Shown here piece after piece: positions 56,690-64,000 of a DNA stretch of 64,000 nucleotides. Origin of the DNA: Roseicella aerolata (lineage in GTDB: Bacteria > Pseudomonadota > Alphaproteobacteria > Acetobacterales > Acetobacteraceae); assembly GCF_020523605.1 (NCBI RefSeq), contig NZ_JAJAQI010000012.1, positions 79,033-143,032 of the forward strand, in the 5' to 3' direction. The notes beneath the pieces were generated by a model, which ran no database searches, was not told the origin of the DNA, and saw nothing but the letters and a program-made list of their open reading frames with translations. Every line of letters begins with the position of its first letter. Within the stretch, counting starts at the first letter, position 1. Position numbers and translations under genes: made by a program.

Positions 56690-56707
56690 GGGCAGATCGC
56701 CGACTGC

Positions 56708-56756
56708 AGAGCGGCTCCACGCGCCCGGGCCTGCACGCCCTTCCGCGATCCGCTCT
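56708..56756. repeat. 48-bp dispersed palindrome-ended repeat, copy 5 (inverted)
   Basis: AGAGCGG (56708-56714) and CCGCTCT (56750-56756) are the inverted ends. From GAGCGG to CGCTCT it aligns without gaps to copy 2 over 48 bases. The TAG stop codon of the minus-strand AsmA-like gene (56757-56755) is the outermost part of the element, as for copy 1. Confidence 0.75.
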
Positions 56757-59700
56757 ACCGCCCCGCCTCGTCCCGTGCCCCGCCCAGCCCGAACAGCCCG
56801 CGCAGGAAGCCCGGCGTCAGCGCCGCCAGCGGGTTCACCGTTACCGTCGGGTCCTCCAGCGGTCCCTGCACCCGGTAGGTCGCGGCGAAGAGGCCGCCGC
56901 CCGCCTCCGGGCTGAACAGCCGGCCGATCAGCGGCAGGTTGCCGAGCAGCGTGTTGAACATGTAGGCGGGGACGATCGTCCCCTCGATCTCGGCGCTCCG
57001 CCGCGCCCGCAGGATCCGCCCCTTCGCCGTCACGCCGAGCGAGGCGGAGAAGGCCCGCGCATCGGCCAGCGTCAGCGCCTCCGGCGTCAGGCTGAAGGGC
57101 GCGACCAGGCGGGAGAAGACCAGCCCGTTGCCGCCCTGTACCGCCTCCACCAGCCCGTAGAGCGTCATCGCCTGCAGCAGCTTCGCGGCCGCCGGGGCAT
57201 CGCGCAGGACGAACTGGTCGAGCTCCGCCGTGCCGGTCAGCGCCGCCCCCGGCCGCAGCTCGGCATAGCTCGCGCTGACCGTGAGCCGCCCGCCACGGAT
57301 AGAATCCGCAAGATCGAGGGCCTGCAGCAGCGCGCCGCCATCCTCGGCGGTCAGCCGCAGCAGCCGGTGCATGCCCTGCGGCAGCAGGATGAAGTCGAAG
57401 TCCCCCTGGCCCGCGGCCGGCCCGGTCCGGCCGGTCGCCCGTCCCTCCCGCAGCAGGCCGCGGCCATCGGTGCGGGCGCGCGCCTGGGCGCCGAACAGGT
57501 TGCGTCCCTCCCCCATCGTCACCCGGTCGAAGCGCAGGTCGAGCTGCAGCGCCGGGCCGCTGCGATCGGAGGCCGGTGCCGGGTCGCGCCCGGCCTGGAC
57601 AGGGGGCGCGAGCATCGGCCGCAGGTCGAGCACCGGCCCGCGCAGGCTGGCCTGCCAGGGCCCGCCTTCCTGCTCCGGCCGGCGGATCTCGCCGAGGAAG
57701 CGGGAGCCGTCGAGCACGCCCTCCGTGAACTCGACCCGCTCCAGCCGCGAGCGCACGCCGAAGCCGGCGCGGCCGCGCAGCGCCAGGCCGGGCGCATCGA
57801 CACGGAAATTCTCCAGGCTGGCCAGGGAACTGCCCTGCAGCCGCAGCGTGCCCTCGGCCGAGGCCGGGACACCGACCGGCTTCGCCCAGCCCAGCGCCTC
57901 CAGGCCCATCCGCGCATCGCGCAGGTCGCCGCGCAGCGCGACCGAGCCCTGGCCGCCGCGCCGCCGCTCATAGCGCGCCTCCACCGCCACGGTGCGATCC
58001 ACCACGGGCAGCACATCGACGCCGAGCGCCTCGATCTGCCTCGCCTCCAGCCGGCCGGAGAGCGTGCCGCGCTCCGTCACCTGGGAGGGCGGGCCGCCGC
58101 GGAAATCCATCTCCAGCCCCAGCCGCACCGGCGCGCCAACCAGCACCGCCTGGCCGGAGAGCTTCAGCCCCTCGGTATCCACCGCGAAGTCGAGGTTGCC
58201 ACGCTCGACATCGCGCTCGATCAGCGCGCCGGGCAGCCGCGCCTCGCTCGCCCGGCCGGTCGCGCGGATCCGCAACTCCTCGATCGGCAGGTCGGCCAGC
58301 AGCGGGAAGCCGACCGCCAGCTTCGCCTCCACCTGGCCGGCCGTCGCCTGCACCTCCAGCTTGCGCTTCTCGAACAGCTTCAGCCGCGGGTGGCGCAGCA
58401 TGCCGAAGACCTCGGGCAGCGGGCCGGTCAGCGGCAGCGTCATCTCGGCCTGGCCGAGCCCGGCCTCGAGCCCGGTGAAGCGGATCAGCCCGTCCTTCAC
58501 CTCGATCCCGCCCGGCCGGCCATCCGGCAGCGACTGGCGGCCGGACCGGGCATGGATGGCGACCTCGGGCAGGGTGAACTCCACCATGCCGGAGACGCCC
58601 TGCACCGGCGGGATCGGGCGCAGCCAGTGCACCGTCGCCTCCGCCACCTCCAGCGCGCCGGCCAGGGCGGTCGCGCGGAAGCCGTCGAGCGTGGCGGGGG
58701 CCTCGCCCTCCAGCCGCCACTGGCCGTTGCGGATGCGCCCGGCGGTCACGTTGCGGGTGATCCAGTCGCGCGCCCCGGGGGCGAGCCCGGCCGGCCAATA
58801 GGCCGCCAGGTCCGCGGCGGCGACGGCATCCAGCGCGGCCTGGGCGCCGATGCGCCAGAGTCCGTCGCGCAGCACCGCCTCGCCCCCGGCGGTGATGGTC
58901 GGCGCCGCCACGGCCGGGCCGCCCGAGGCATCCGCCCCCGGCAGCCGGATCGCCAGCCGCTCCACCCGCACCTCCTCCGGGGCGTAGCGGGCCGCCAGCT
59001 CCAGCGCCTCGACGGCGACGGGCGCGTCACCCAGCCCGAACATGGCCAGGGACGCCGTCAGGCCGAGCCGCGCCTCGCGCAGCAGGATGCCGTCGAGCGC
59101 CGGCGGCACGCTGAAGGCGACCCGCGCCCGCGCCTCCCGCAGCAGGCCGGAGGGCATGGCGCGCAGCGCCGCCTCCCGCGCCAAGGGGGCGAGGGCCGGC
59201 GGCCAGAGCCGCGGCATCTCGGCGACCTGCAGCGGCCCGGCAGCGAGTTCGACCGCCGCCTGCCAGACGCCGTCGCGCTCCATCACCTCGCCATGCGCGG
59301 TCAGGGCCGGCCCGGCCAGCGGGCCCTGGCCGGGCAGGCGCAGCCGCGCCTCCCGGATCCGCAGCGCGCGGCTGCTGCCCTCCACCATGGCCTCCAGCCC
59401 GGCGAGCGGCAGGCGCTGGCCCGCGCCGAGCACCAGCGCACCCGCCCCGGCCTCCAGCCGCGCCTCCATCCGATCCGGCCGCGCCGCGGCATCGAATTCC
59501 GCCCGCGCCGCCAGCGCGACCGGCGCATCCAGCACCGCGAGCGGGGCGAGGGGCGGCCAGATGGCCGCCAGCTCCGCCGGCCGCAGCGCCGGCAGGACGA
59601 GGCCGAGGGCGAGGCGCATGGGCCTGCCCTGCGCCTCCCCGCTGATGCGCACCGGCACGCTGACCGCGCCCGCCCGCAGCACCGCCTCGCCCTCCCCCGC

Positions 59701-60390
59701 CAGCCCGCCGCCGGCGGCGCGGCGCAGGTCGAGCACCGGCTCCAGCAGGGTCCAGGTCAGGCCGGCCTCAGGATCGGCCAGCACCGCCTCGCCCCCCGTC
59801 ACCCGGATGCGGCGCAGCGCCGTCAGCGCATCGCGGTCCGAGGCGGGCAGCATGAGGTCGGCGAGCAGCGCCGGGATGTCGGTCGGCTCGGCCGGCGGCG
59901 CGCCCGGCGCCGGCTCCGGGGCGTTGAGGCCAAGCGCGATGCCGCCATCGGTCAGGGTCGCCCGCAGCCTCGGCCGCCGCAGCTCGATGGTCGCCGGCGC
60001 GACGACACCGCGCAGCAGGGCGCGGACGGAAAGCGTCAGCGCCGCCTCCGGCAGCTCGATCTCCGACTCGCCGGCGGGGGCTCGCAGCCGGACCTCCCGG
60101 AGCCGGATGTCGAGCGGCGCCGCGGTGCCGCCGCGGAAGCCCTCCCAGGCAATGGCGGCATGGCCGATGGCGAGGCGCGGCCCCTCCGGCCGGGCATTCA
60201 CCGCCGCCTCGATCCGGCGGGCGAGCTGCGGCACCTCCATCGGCCGCTCCGCCAGCCGCCAGGCGAGGATGCCGAGGCCGGCCAGCAGCACCGCCATGAG
60301 CGCGACGGCGAGGGCGGCGGCACGCTGCGCCCAGCGCCAGGTCCAGGGGCGGAGGGACCCTCGCCGGGCTTGACCTGGGGCGGTGCTCAC
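56755..60390 (-). CDS. AsmA/YhdP-like large membrane-anchored protein
   Basis: A 1211-residue protein with one N-terminal helix (AAALAVALMAVLLAGLGILAW, about residues 29-49) and a very long periplasmic part rich in beta strands. The composition, the length and C-terminal motifs such as LDLADSIRGGRLTVSASYAE and GRILRARRSAEIEGTIVPAY match YhdP/AsmA-like proteins (DUF3971 and AsmA-like C-terminal region). These bridge the envelope and are thought to move phospholipids to the outer membrane. The start is GTG 60390 with GGAGGGAAGG just upstream. It diverges from glnE with 17 bases between the start codons. The stop lies in a dispersed repeat. Confidence 0.88.
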   Translation of the reverse strand: MSTAPGQARRGSLRPWTWRWAQRAAALAVALMAVLLAGLGILAWRLAERPMEVPQLARRIEAAVNARPEGPRLAIGHAAIAWEGFRGGTAAPLDIRLREVRLRAPAGESEIELPEAALTLSVRALLRGVVAPATIELRRPRLRATLTDGGIALGLNAPEPAPGAPPAEPTDIPALLADLMLPASDRDALTALRRIRVTGGEAVLADPEAGLTWTLLEPVLDLRRAAGGGLAGEGEAVLRAGAVSVPVRISGEAQGRPMRLALGLVLPALRPAELAAIWPPLAPLAVLDAPVALAARAEFDAAARPDRMEARLEAGAGALVLGAGQRLPLAGLEAMVEGSSRALRIREARLRLPGQGPLAGPALTAHGEVMERDGVWQAAVELAAGPLQVAEMPRLWPPALAPLAREAALRAMPSGLLREARARVAFSVPPALDGILLREARLGLTASLAMFGLGDAPVAVEALELAARYAPEEVRVERLAIRLPGADASGGPAVAAPTITAGGEAVLRDGLWRIGAQAALDAVAAADLAAYWPAGLAPGARDWITRNVTAGRIRNGQWRLEGEAPATLDGFRATALAGALEVAEATVHWLRPIPPVQGVSGMVEFTLPEVAIHARSGRQSLPDGRPGGIEVKDGLIRFTGLEAGLGQAEMTLPLTGPLPEVFGMLRHPRLKLFEKRKLEVQATAGQVEAKLAVGFPLLADLPIEELRIRATGRASEARLPGALIERDVERGNLDFAVDTEGLKLSGQAVLVGAPVRLGLEMDFRGGPPSQVTERGTLSGRLEARQIEALGVDVLPVVDRTVAVEARYERRRGGQGSVALRGDLRDARMGLEALGWAKPVGVPASAEGTLRLQGSSLASLENFRVDAPGLALRGRAGFGVRSRLERVEFTEGVLDGSRFLGEIRRPEQEGGPWQASLRGPVLDLRPMLAPPVQAGRDPAPASDRSGPALQLDLRFDRVTMGEGRNLFGAQARARTDGRGLLREGRATGRTGPAAGQGDFDFILLPQGMHRLLRLTAEDGGALLQALDLADSIRGGRLTVSASYAELRPGAALTGTAELDQFVLRDAPAAAKLLQAMTLYGLVEAVQGGNGLVFSRLVAPFSLTPEALTLADARAFSASLGVTAKGRILRARRSAEIEGTIVPAYMFNTLLGNLPLIGRLFSPEAGGGLFAATYRVQGPLEDPTVTVNPLAALTPGFLRGLFGLGGARDEAGR

Positions 60391-60407
60391 GCCTTCCCTC
60401 CACGATC

Positions 60408-63400
60408 ATGTCCCAGACCGCACAGCCCGCCGCCATCGCGCCGGAGCGCCTGCCCCGCCCCTTCGACCGCGAGGCGGCGGACCGCCTGGTCCAGCATGTC
60501 GCCGAGGGCGACGCCGCCGCCCGCGGCCTCGCCGCCAGCCCCGGCGGCGCCGCGCTGCTCGCCGCGCTCGGCGGCCACAGCCCCTATCTGGCGGAGCTGG
60601 CGCAGCGCGAGCCGCTGGCGCTGGTGCGCCTGCTGGAACGCGGGCCGGACGAGGCGCTGGACATCGCCTTCGAGCCGCTGCGCCACGCCGATCCGGGCGC
60701 GCCGCGGGAGGCGGTGGGGGCGCTGCTGCGGCAGGCGAAGCGGCAGGCGGCGCTGATCGTCGCCGCGGCCGACCTGGCCGGGCTCTGGCCGCTCGACCGC
60801 GTCACCGGCGCGCTGTCGGACCTGGCCGATGCCACCATCGACTTCGCCTGCGCGCATCTGCTGCTGGCGGCGGCCGAGCGCGGGGAGCTGCGCATCGCCC
60901 GCCCGGCGAACGGCGCGCGGCCGGACCCGCGCATGATCTGCAAGGGCAGCGGCCTCATCGTGCTCGGCATGGGCAAGCTCGGCGGGCGGGAGTTGAACTA
61001 CTCCTCCGATGTCGACCTCATGGTGCTCTACGATCCGGCGGCGGCAGCCTATCACGCCGATCGGGCGGGCGCCGCTTACGTCCGCCTCGCGCGCGACCTC
61101 GTGCGGCTGCTGGAGGAACGCACGGCGGAGGGCTACGTCTTCCGCACGGATCTGCGCCTGCGCCCGGACCCGGCGGCGACGCCGCTCGCGGTCTCGATGA
61201 ATGCCGCCATCGTCTATTACGAAAGCATGGGGCAGAACTGGGAACGCGCGGCGATGATCAAGGCCCGGCCGGTGGCCGGGGATCGCGCGCTCGGCGAGCA
61301 TTTCCTGCGTGAGATCCGCCCCTTCGTCTGGCGCCGTCACCTGGATTTCGCCGCCGTCTCGGACATCCACTCCATCAAGCGGCAGATCCATGTCCACAAG
61401 GGCGCCCGCGGCGCCGGCGCGACCATCGCGCTCGCCGGGCACAACGTGAAGCTCGGCCGGGGCGGCATACGGGAAATCGAGTTCACCGCCCAGGTGCTGC
61501 AGCTCATCTGGGGCGGTCGTGACCCGGCGCTCCGGGACCCGACCACGCTCGGCGCGCTGGCGGCGCTGGCCGGGGCCGGGCGGCTGGACCGGCGGGCGGC
61601 GGCCGACCTCGCGGATGCCTATGTCTTCCTGCGCGATGTCGAGCACCGACTGCAGATGGTGGCCGACCGGCAGACCCACCAATTGCCGACGGACGCCCCC
61701 GGCCTCGCTCGCATCGCCTCCTTCATGGGCTTCGGCTCCACCGAGGAATTCTCGGCCGCCTTCCTGGCGCATCTGGCGCGGGTCGAGCGGCACTACGAGA
61801 GCTTCTTCGAGGCGGCGCCGCCGCTCTCGGTCGAGACGCCGGAGGGCAACGGCACGGGCAACCTGGTCTTCACCGGCGTCGAGGACGATCCGGGGACCAT
61901 GGCCACGCTGAAGCGCATGGGCTTCGCCGATCCGCCCTCGGTCGGCGCCATGGTCCGCGCCTGGCATCACGGCCGGCCGCGCGCGACCCGCAGCGAGCGG
62001 GCGCGGGAGCTGCTGACCGCGCTGATGCCGACGCTGCTGGCCGCCTTCGGCAAGCAATCCAACCCGGACCAGGCGCTGGCGCGGTTCGATACGGTGCTCA
62101 ACCGGCTGCCGGCGGGCGTGCAGGTGCTGAGCCTGCTGCATCGCAACCCGGCGCTGCTGGAGCGCGTCGCCGGGCTGCTCGGCGCCGCGCCGCAGCTGGC
62201 CGAGCACCTGGCCCGCAACCCCGCCGCGCTGGATGGGCTGCTGGCCGGCGGCCTTTCCCCGGCCGATGCCGATCCCGCCGCCGGGCTGCCGGCGCTGGTC
62301 AAGGATGCGCGGCACCTGGAGGAGGCGATGGAGGCCGCGCGGCGCCTCGCCACCACGCGGAAGTTCGAGATCGACGCGGCGGCGCTCGAGGGCTCGATCG
62401 ATGCCGACACGGCGGGCGAGCTGCGGGCGGATCTCGCGGATGCCGCCGTCAGCGCCCTGTTGCCGCGCATCACGGCGGATTTCGCCGAGCGCTACGGCCG
62501 GGTGCCGGGCGGGGCGCTGGCGGTGCTGGCCATGGGCAAGCTCGGGGGCCGGGAGATGCTGCCGGGCTCCGATCTCGACCTCGTGCTGCTCTATGACCAC
62601 GACCCGGAGGCGACGGAGAGCACGGGCGGCCGGCGGTCCCTCGCGCCCTCGGAATACTTCATCCGGCTCGCGCCGCAGGTGGTCAGCATCATCACCGCGC
62701 CGGGGGCGGAGGGGCGGCTCTGGGAGGTGGACATGCGGCTCCGCCCTTCCGGCAACAAGGGGCCGGTCGCGGTGGGGATCGCCGCCTTCGAGCGCTACCA
62801 CATGACCGAGGCCTGGACCTGGGAGCGGATGGCGCTGACCCGCGCGCGGCCGATCGCCGGGCCGCCGGCGATGAAGCGGCGCATCAACGAGATCCTCCGG
62901 GCTGCCATCACCCGGCCCGGCGTGGCGGAGGCGGCGCTCAGGGACGCGGTGGCGATGCGCCAGCGCATGCTGCGCGACCTGCCGCCCGAGGGGCCCTGGG
63001 ACGTGAAGGCGATGCCGGGCGGGTTGGTGGAGGTGGAGTTCATCGCCCAGGCCCTGCAACTCCGCCACGCCGCGGAGAACCCGAAGGTGCTGGCGACGAC
63101 GACGCGGCTGGCGCTGGCCCGGCTGCGCGACGCCGGCGTGCTGCCGCCGGAGGAAGCGGAGGCGCTGATCCGTGCCGACCGGCTGTGGCGGACGGTGGCG
63201 GGCCTCGTGCGGCTCATCATCGGCAAGTCGCGCGACGGGGCGCTGCCGGCGCCCGCCGTGGCGGCGCTGCTGCGGGCGGCCGCGCCGCTGCTGCCGGCGC
63301 CGGCGGTTGACCTCCCCGGCTTCCGCACACAGATGGCGGAGGTGGCCGGAACGGTCCGCACGATCTTCGAGCGGCGGCTCGGCCCACTCGGAACAGGGGC

Positions 63401-63410
63401 GGTGGAATGA
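60408..63410 (+). CDS. glnE: bifunctional glutamine synthetase adenylyltransferase/adenylyl-removing enzyme
   Basis: A 1000-residue GlnE, which adds AMP to and removes it from glutamine synthetase according to nitrogen status. Two nucleotidyltransferase domains are visible: N-terminal deadenylylase GMGKLGGRELNYSSDVDLMVLY (about residue 190, given here in part as LGGRELNYSSDVDLMV) and C-terminal adenylylase MGKLGGREMLPGSDLDLVLL (about residue 710). Between them lie the conserved LRPDPAATPLAVSMNAA and GRGGIREIEFTAQVLQLI, and GGLVEVEFIAQALQLRHA near the end. The start has no clear Shine-Dalgarno sequence and lies 17 bases from the divergent AsmA-like gene. The stop overlaps the next start by four bases. 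Confidence 0.96.
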   Translation: MSQTAQPAAIAPERLPRPFDREAADRLVQHVAEGDAAARGLAASPGGAALLAALGGHSPYLAELAQREPLALVRLLERGPDEALDIAFEPLRHADPGAPREAVGALLRQAKRQAALIVAAADLAGLWPLDRVTGALSDLADATIDFACAHLLLAAAERGELRIARPANGARPDPRMICKGSGLIVLGMGKLGGRELNYSSDVDLMVLYDPAAAAYHADRAGAAYVRLARDLVRLLEERTAEGYVFRTDLRLRPDPAATPLAVSMNAAIVYYESMGQNWERAAMIKARPVAGDRALGEHFLREIRPFVWRRHLDFAAVSDIHSIKRQIHVHKGARGAGATIALAGHNVKLGRGGIREIEFTAQVLQLIWGGRDPALRDPTTLGALAALAGAGRLDRRAAADLADAYVFLRDVEHRLQMVADRQTHQLPTDAPGLARIASFMGFGSTEEFSAAFLAHLARVERHYESFFEAAPPLSVETPEGNGTGNLVFTGVEDDPGTMATLKRMGFADPPSVGAMVRAWHHGRPRATRSERARELLTALMPTLLAAFGKQSNPDQALARFDTVLNRLPAGVQVLSLLHRNPALLERVAGLLGAAPQLAEHLARNPAALDGLLAGGLSPADADPAAGLPALVKDARHLEEAMEAARRLATTRKFEIDAAALEGSIDADTAGELRADLADAAVSALLPRITADFAERYGRVPGGALAVLAMGKLGGREMLPGSDLDLVLLYDHDPEATESTGGRRSLAPSEYFIRLAPQVVSIITAPGAEGRLWEVDMRLRPSGNKGPVAVGIAAFERYHMTEAWTWERMALTRARPIAGPPAMKRRINEILRAAITRPGVAEAALRDAVAMRQRMLRDLPPEGPWDVKAMPGGLVEVEFIAQALQLRHAAENPKVLATTTRLALARLRDAGVLPPEEAEALIRADRLWRTVAGLVRLIIGKSRDGALPAPAVAALLRAAAPLLPAPAVDLPGFRTQMAEVAGTVRTIFERRLGPLGTGAVE

Positions 63411-63880
63411 GCGGGACGGGACCGGTTGAGGGCGCGCCGGCGCCGGATTTCAGCATGCCGGCGAGTGGCGGGCGGACGGTCAGCCTGGATGGGCTGCGCG
63501 GCAAGCCCTTCCTGCTCTATTTCTACCCGAAGGCGGATACGCCCGGCTGCACCAAACAGGCCTGCGGCATCCAGGAGGCGCTGCCGCAACTCGGCGGCCT
63601 CGGCCTCACCGTCATCGGCGTCAGCCCGGACAAGATGCCGCCGATCGAGAAATTCGCGCAGAAATACGGGCTGGAATTCCCCCTCGCCTCCGATCCGGAC
63701 CACAAGGTGGCCGAGGCCTATGGCACCTGGGTGGAGAAATCCATGTACGGGAAGAAGTACATGGGCATGGAGCGCAGCAGCTTCCTGGTGGATGCCGAGG
63801 GCAGGGTCGCGAAGATCTGGCGAAAGGTGAAGCCGGAGGCGCATGCCGCCGAGGTGCTGAAGGCCGCGCAGGCCCTTTGA
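63407..63880 (+). CDS. bcp: thiol peroxidase of the Bcp/PrxQ family
   Basis: A 157-residue thioredoxin-fold peroxiredoxin that reduces hydrogen and organic peroxides. The active site is YFYPKADTPGCTKQACGIQE: the peroxidatic Cys about residue 47 and a second Cys five residues later, as in two-cysteine Bcp/PrxQ proteins. The C-terminal part with MGMERSSFLVDAEGRVAKIW is typical. The ATG overlaps the glnE stop by four bases, so the two are probably translated from one message. Nothing in sequence explains the functional link. Confidence 0.95.
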   Translation: MSGTGPVEGAPAPDFSMPASGGRTVSLDGLRGKPFLLYFYPKADTPGCTKQACGIQEALPQLGGLGLTVIGVSPDKMPPIEKFAQKYGLEFPLASDPDHKVAEAYGTWVEKSMYGKKYMGMERSSFLVDAEGRVAKIWRKVKPEAHAAEVLKAAQAL

Positions 63881-63963
63881 TGAGAGCTGTGCGCGGATGC
63901 GCCAGAACGGGCCCAGCGCACCAGAACGAGCAGATGGCTCGGCAATGCGGAGGTTTGGGCGAT

Positions 63964-64000
63964 ATGAGCGCCGGCAGGGGCGCCGATTTTGCCTTCGATT
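63964..64000 (+). CDS. possible start of a further gene, cut by the window end
   Basis: ATG 63964 is preceded by GGAGG at 63949-63953 at acceptable spacing, and the frame stays open to the end of the window (MSAGRGADFAFD). Only 12 residues are visible, so no family can be named, and the start may be false. Confidence 0.35.
   Translation, partial: MSAGRGADFAFD

Overview
The window is very GC-rich chromosomal DNA of an alphaproteobacterium, most likely an Acetobacteraceae member of the Roseomonas type. This rests on the base composition, two HWE-family histidine kinases, a fused MrpA-MrpB antiporter subunit, a fused shikimate kinase/3-dehydroquinate synthase, and xerD beside aroKB. It is an inference from gene content and was not tested by any search. 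I see no rRNA, tRNA, CRISPR array, insertion sequence, phage gene or origin.

Layout. (1) 1-16846: one long plus-strand alpha-glucan/trehalose cluster (glgE fragment, treS-maltokinase fusion, glgB, glgX, treZ, malQ, treY, otsA). It encodes maltose-1-phosphate polymerisation, branching, debranching and three routes towards trehalose (TreS, TreY-TreZ, OtsA). No otsB, glgA or glgC is present. (2) 16972-23063: a hydantoinase, a small lipoprotein, a flavin-reductase-domain protein, a D-aminopeptidase-like serine hydrolase and a D-amino-acid-dehydrogenase-like flavoenzyme, suggesting use of D-amino acids and their derivatives. (3) 23465-30842: YjbQ, a stand-alone PTS IIA-Ntr-like protein and a complete Mrp cation/proton antiporter operon (A/B fusion, C, D, E, F, G). 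(4) 30983-40129: a secreted DUF2141 protein, an AI-2E family permease with a large C-terminal extension, an MFS exporter, accA, a methyltransferase, xerD with a tiny membrane-protein gene, and aroKB. (5) 40416-56531: a sensory and secreted-protein region with three cytoplasmic sensor kinases, a PhoD-like phosphatase carrying an RTX tail, a DUF2889 protein, a protein made only of six FG-GAP repeats, anmK, tyrS and a chemotaxis receptor. (6) 56755-63880: a large AsmA/YhdP-like protein divergent from glnE, followed by a bcp-type peroxiredoxin.

The most distinctive non-coding feature is a family of about 48-bp elements with inverted-repeat ends, scattered between genes from about 19 kb to 57 kb. 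Several begin right at a TAG stop codon and often sit beside a second hairpin, so they may act as terminators. The most distinctive protein is the six-repeat FG-GAP protein. Its first residues match the strand missing from its last repeat, as expected for a closed six-bladed propeller.
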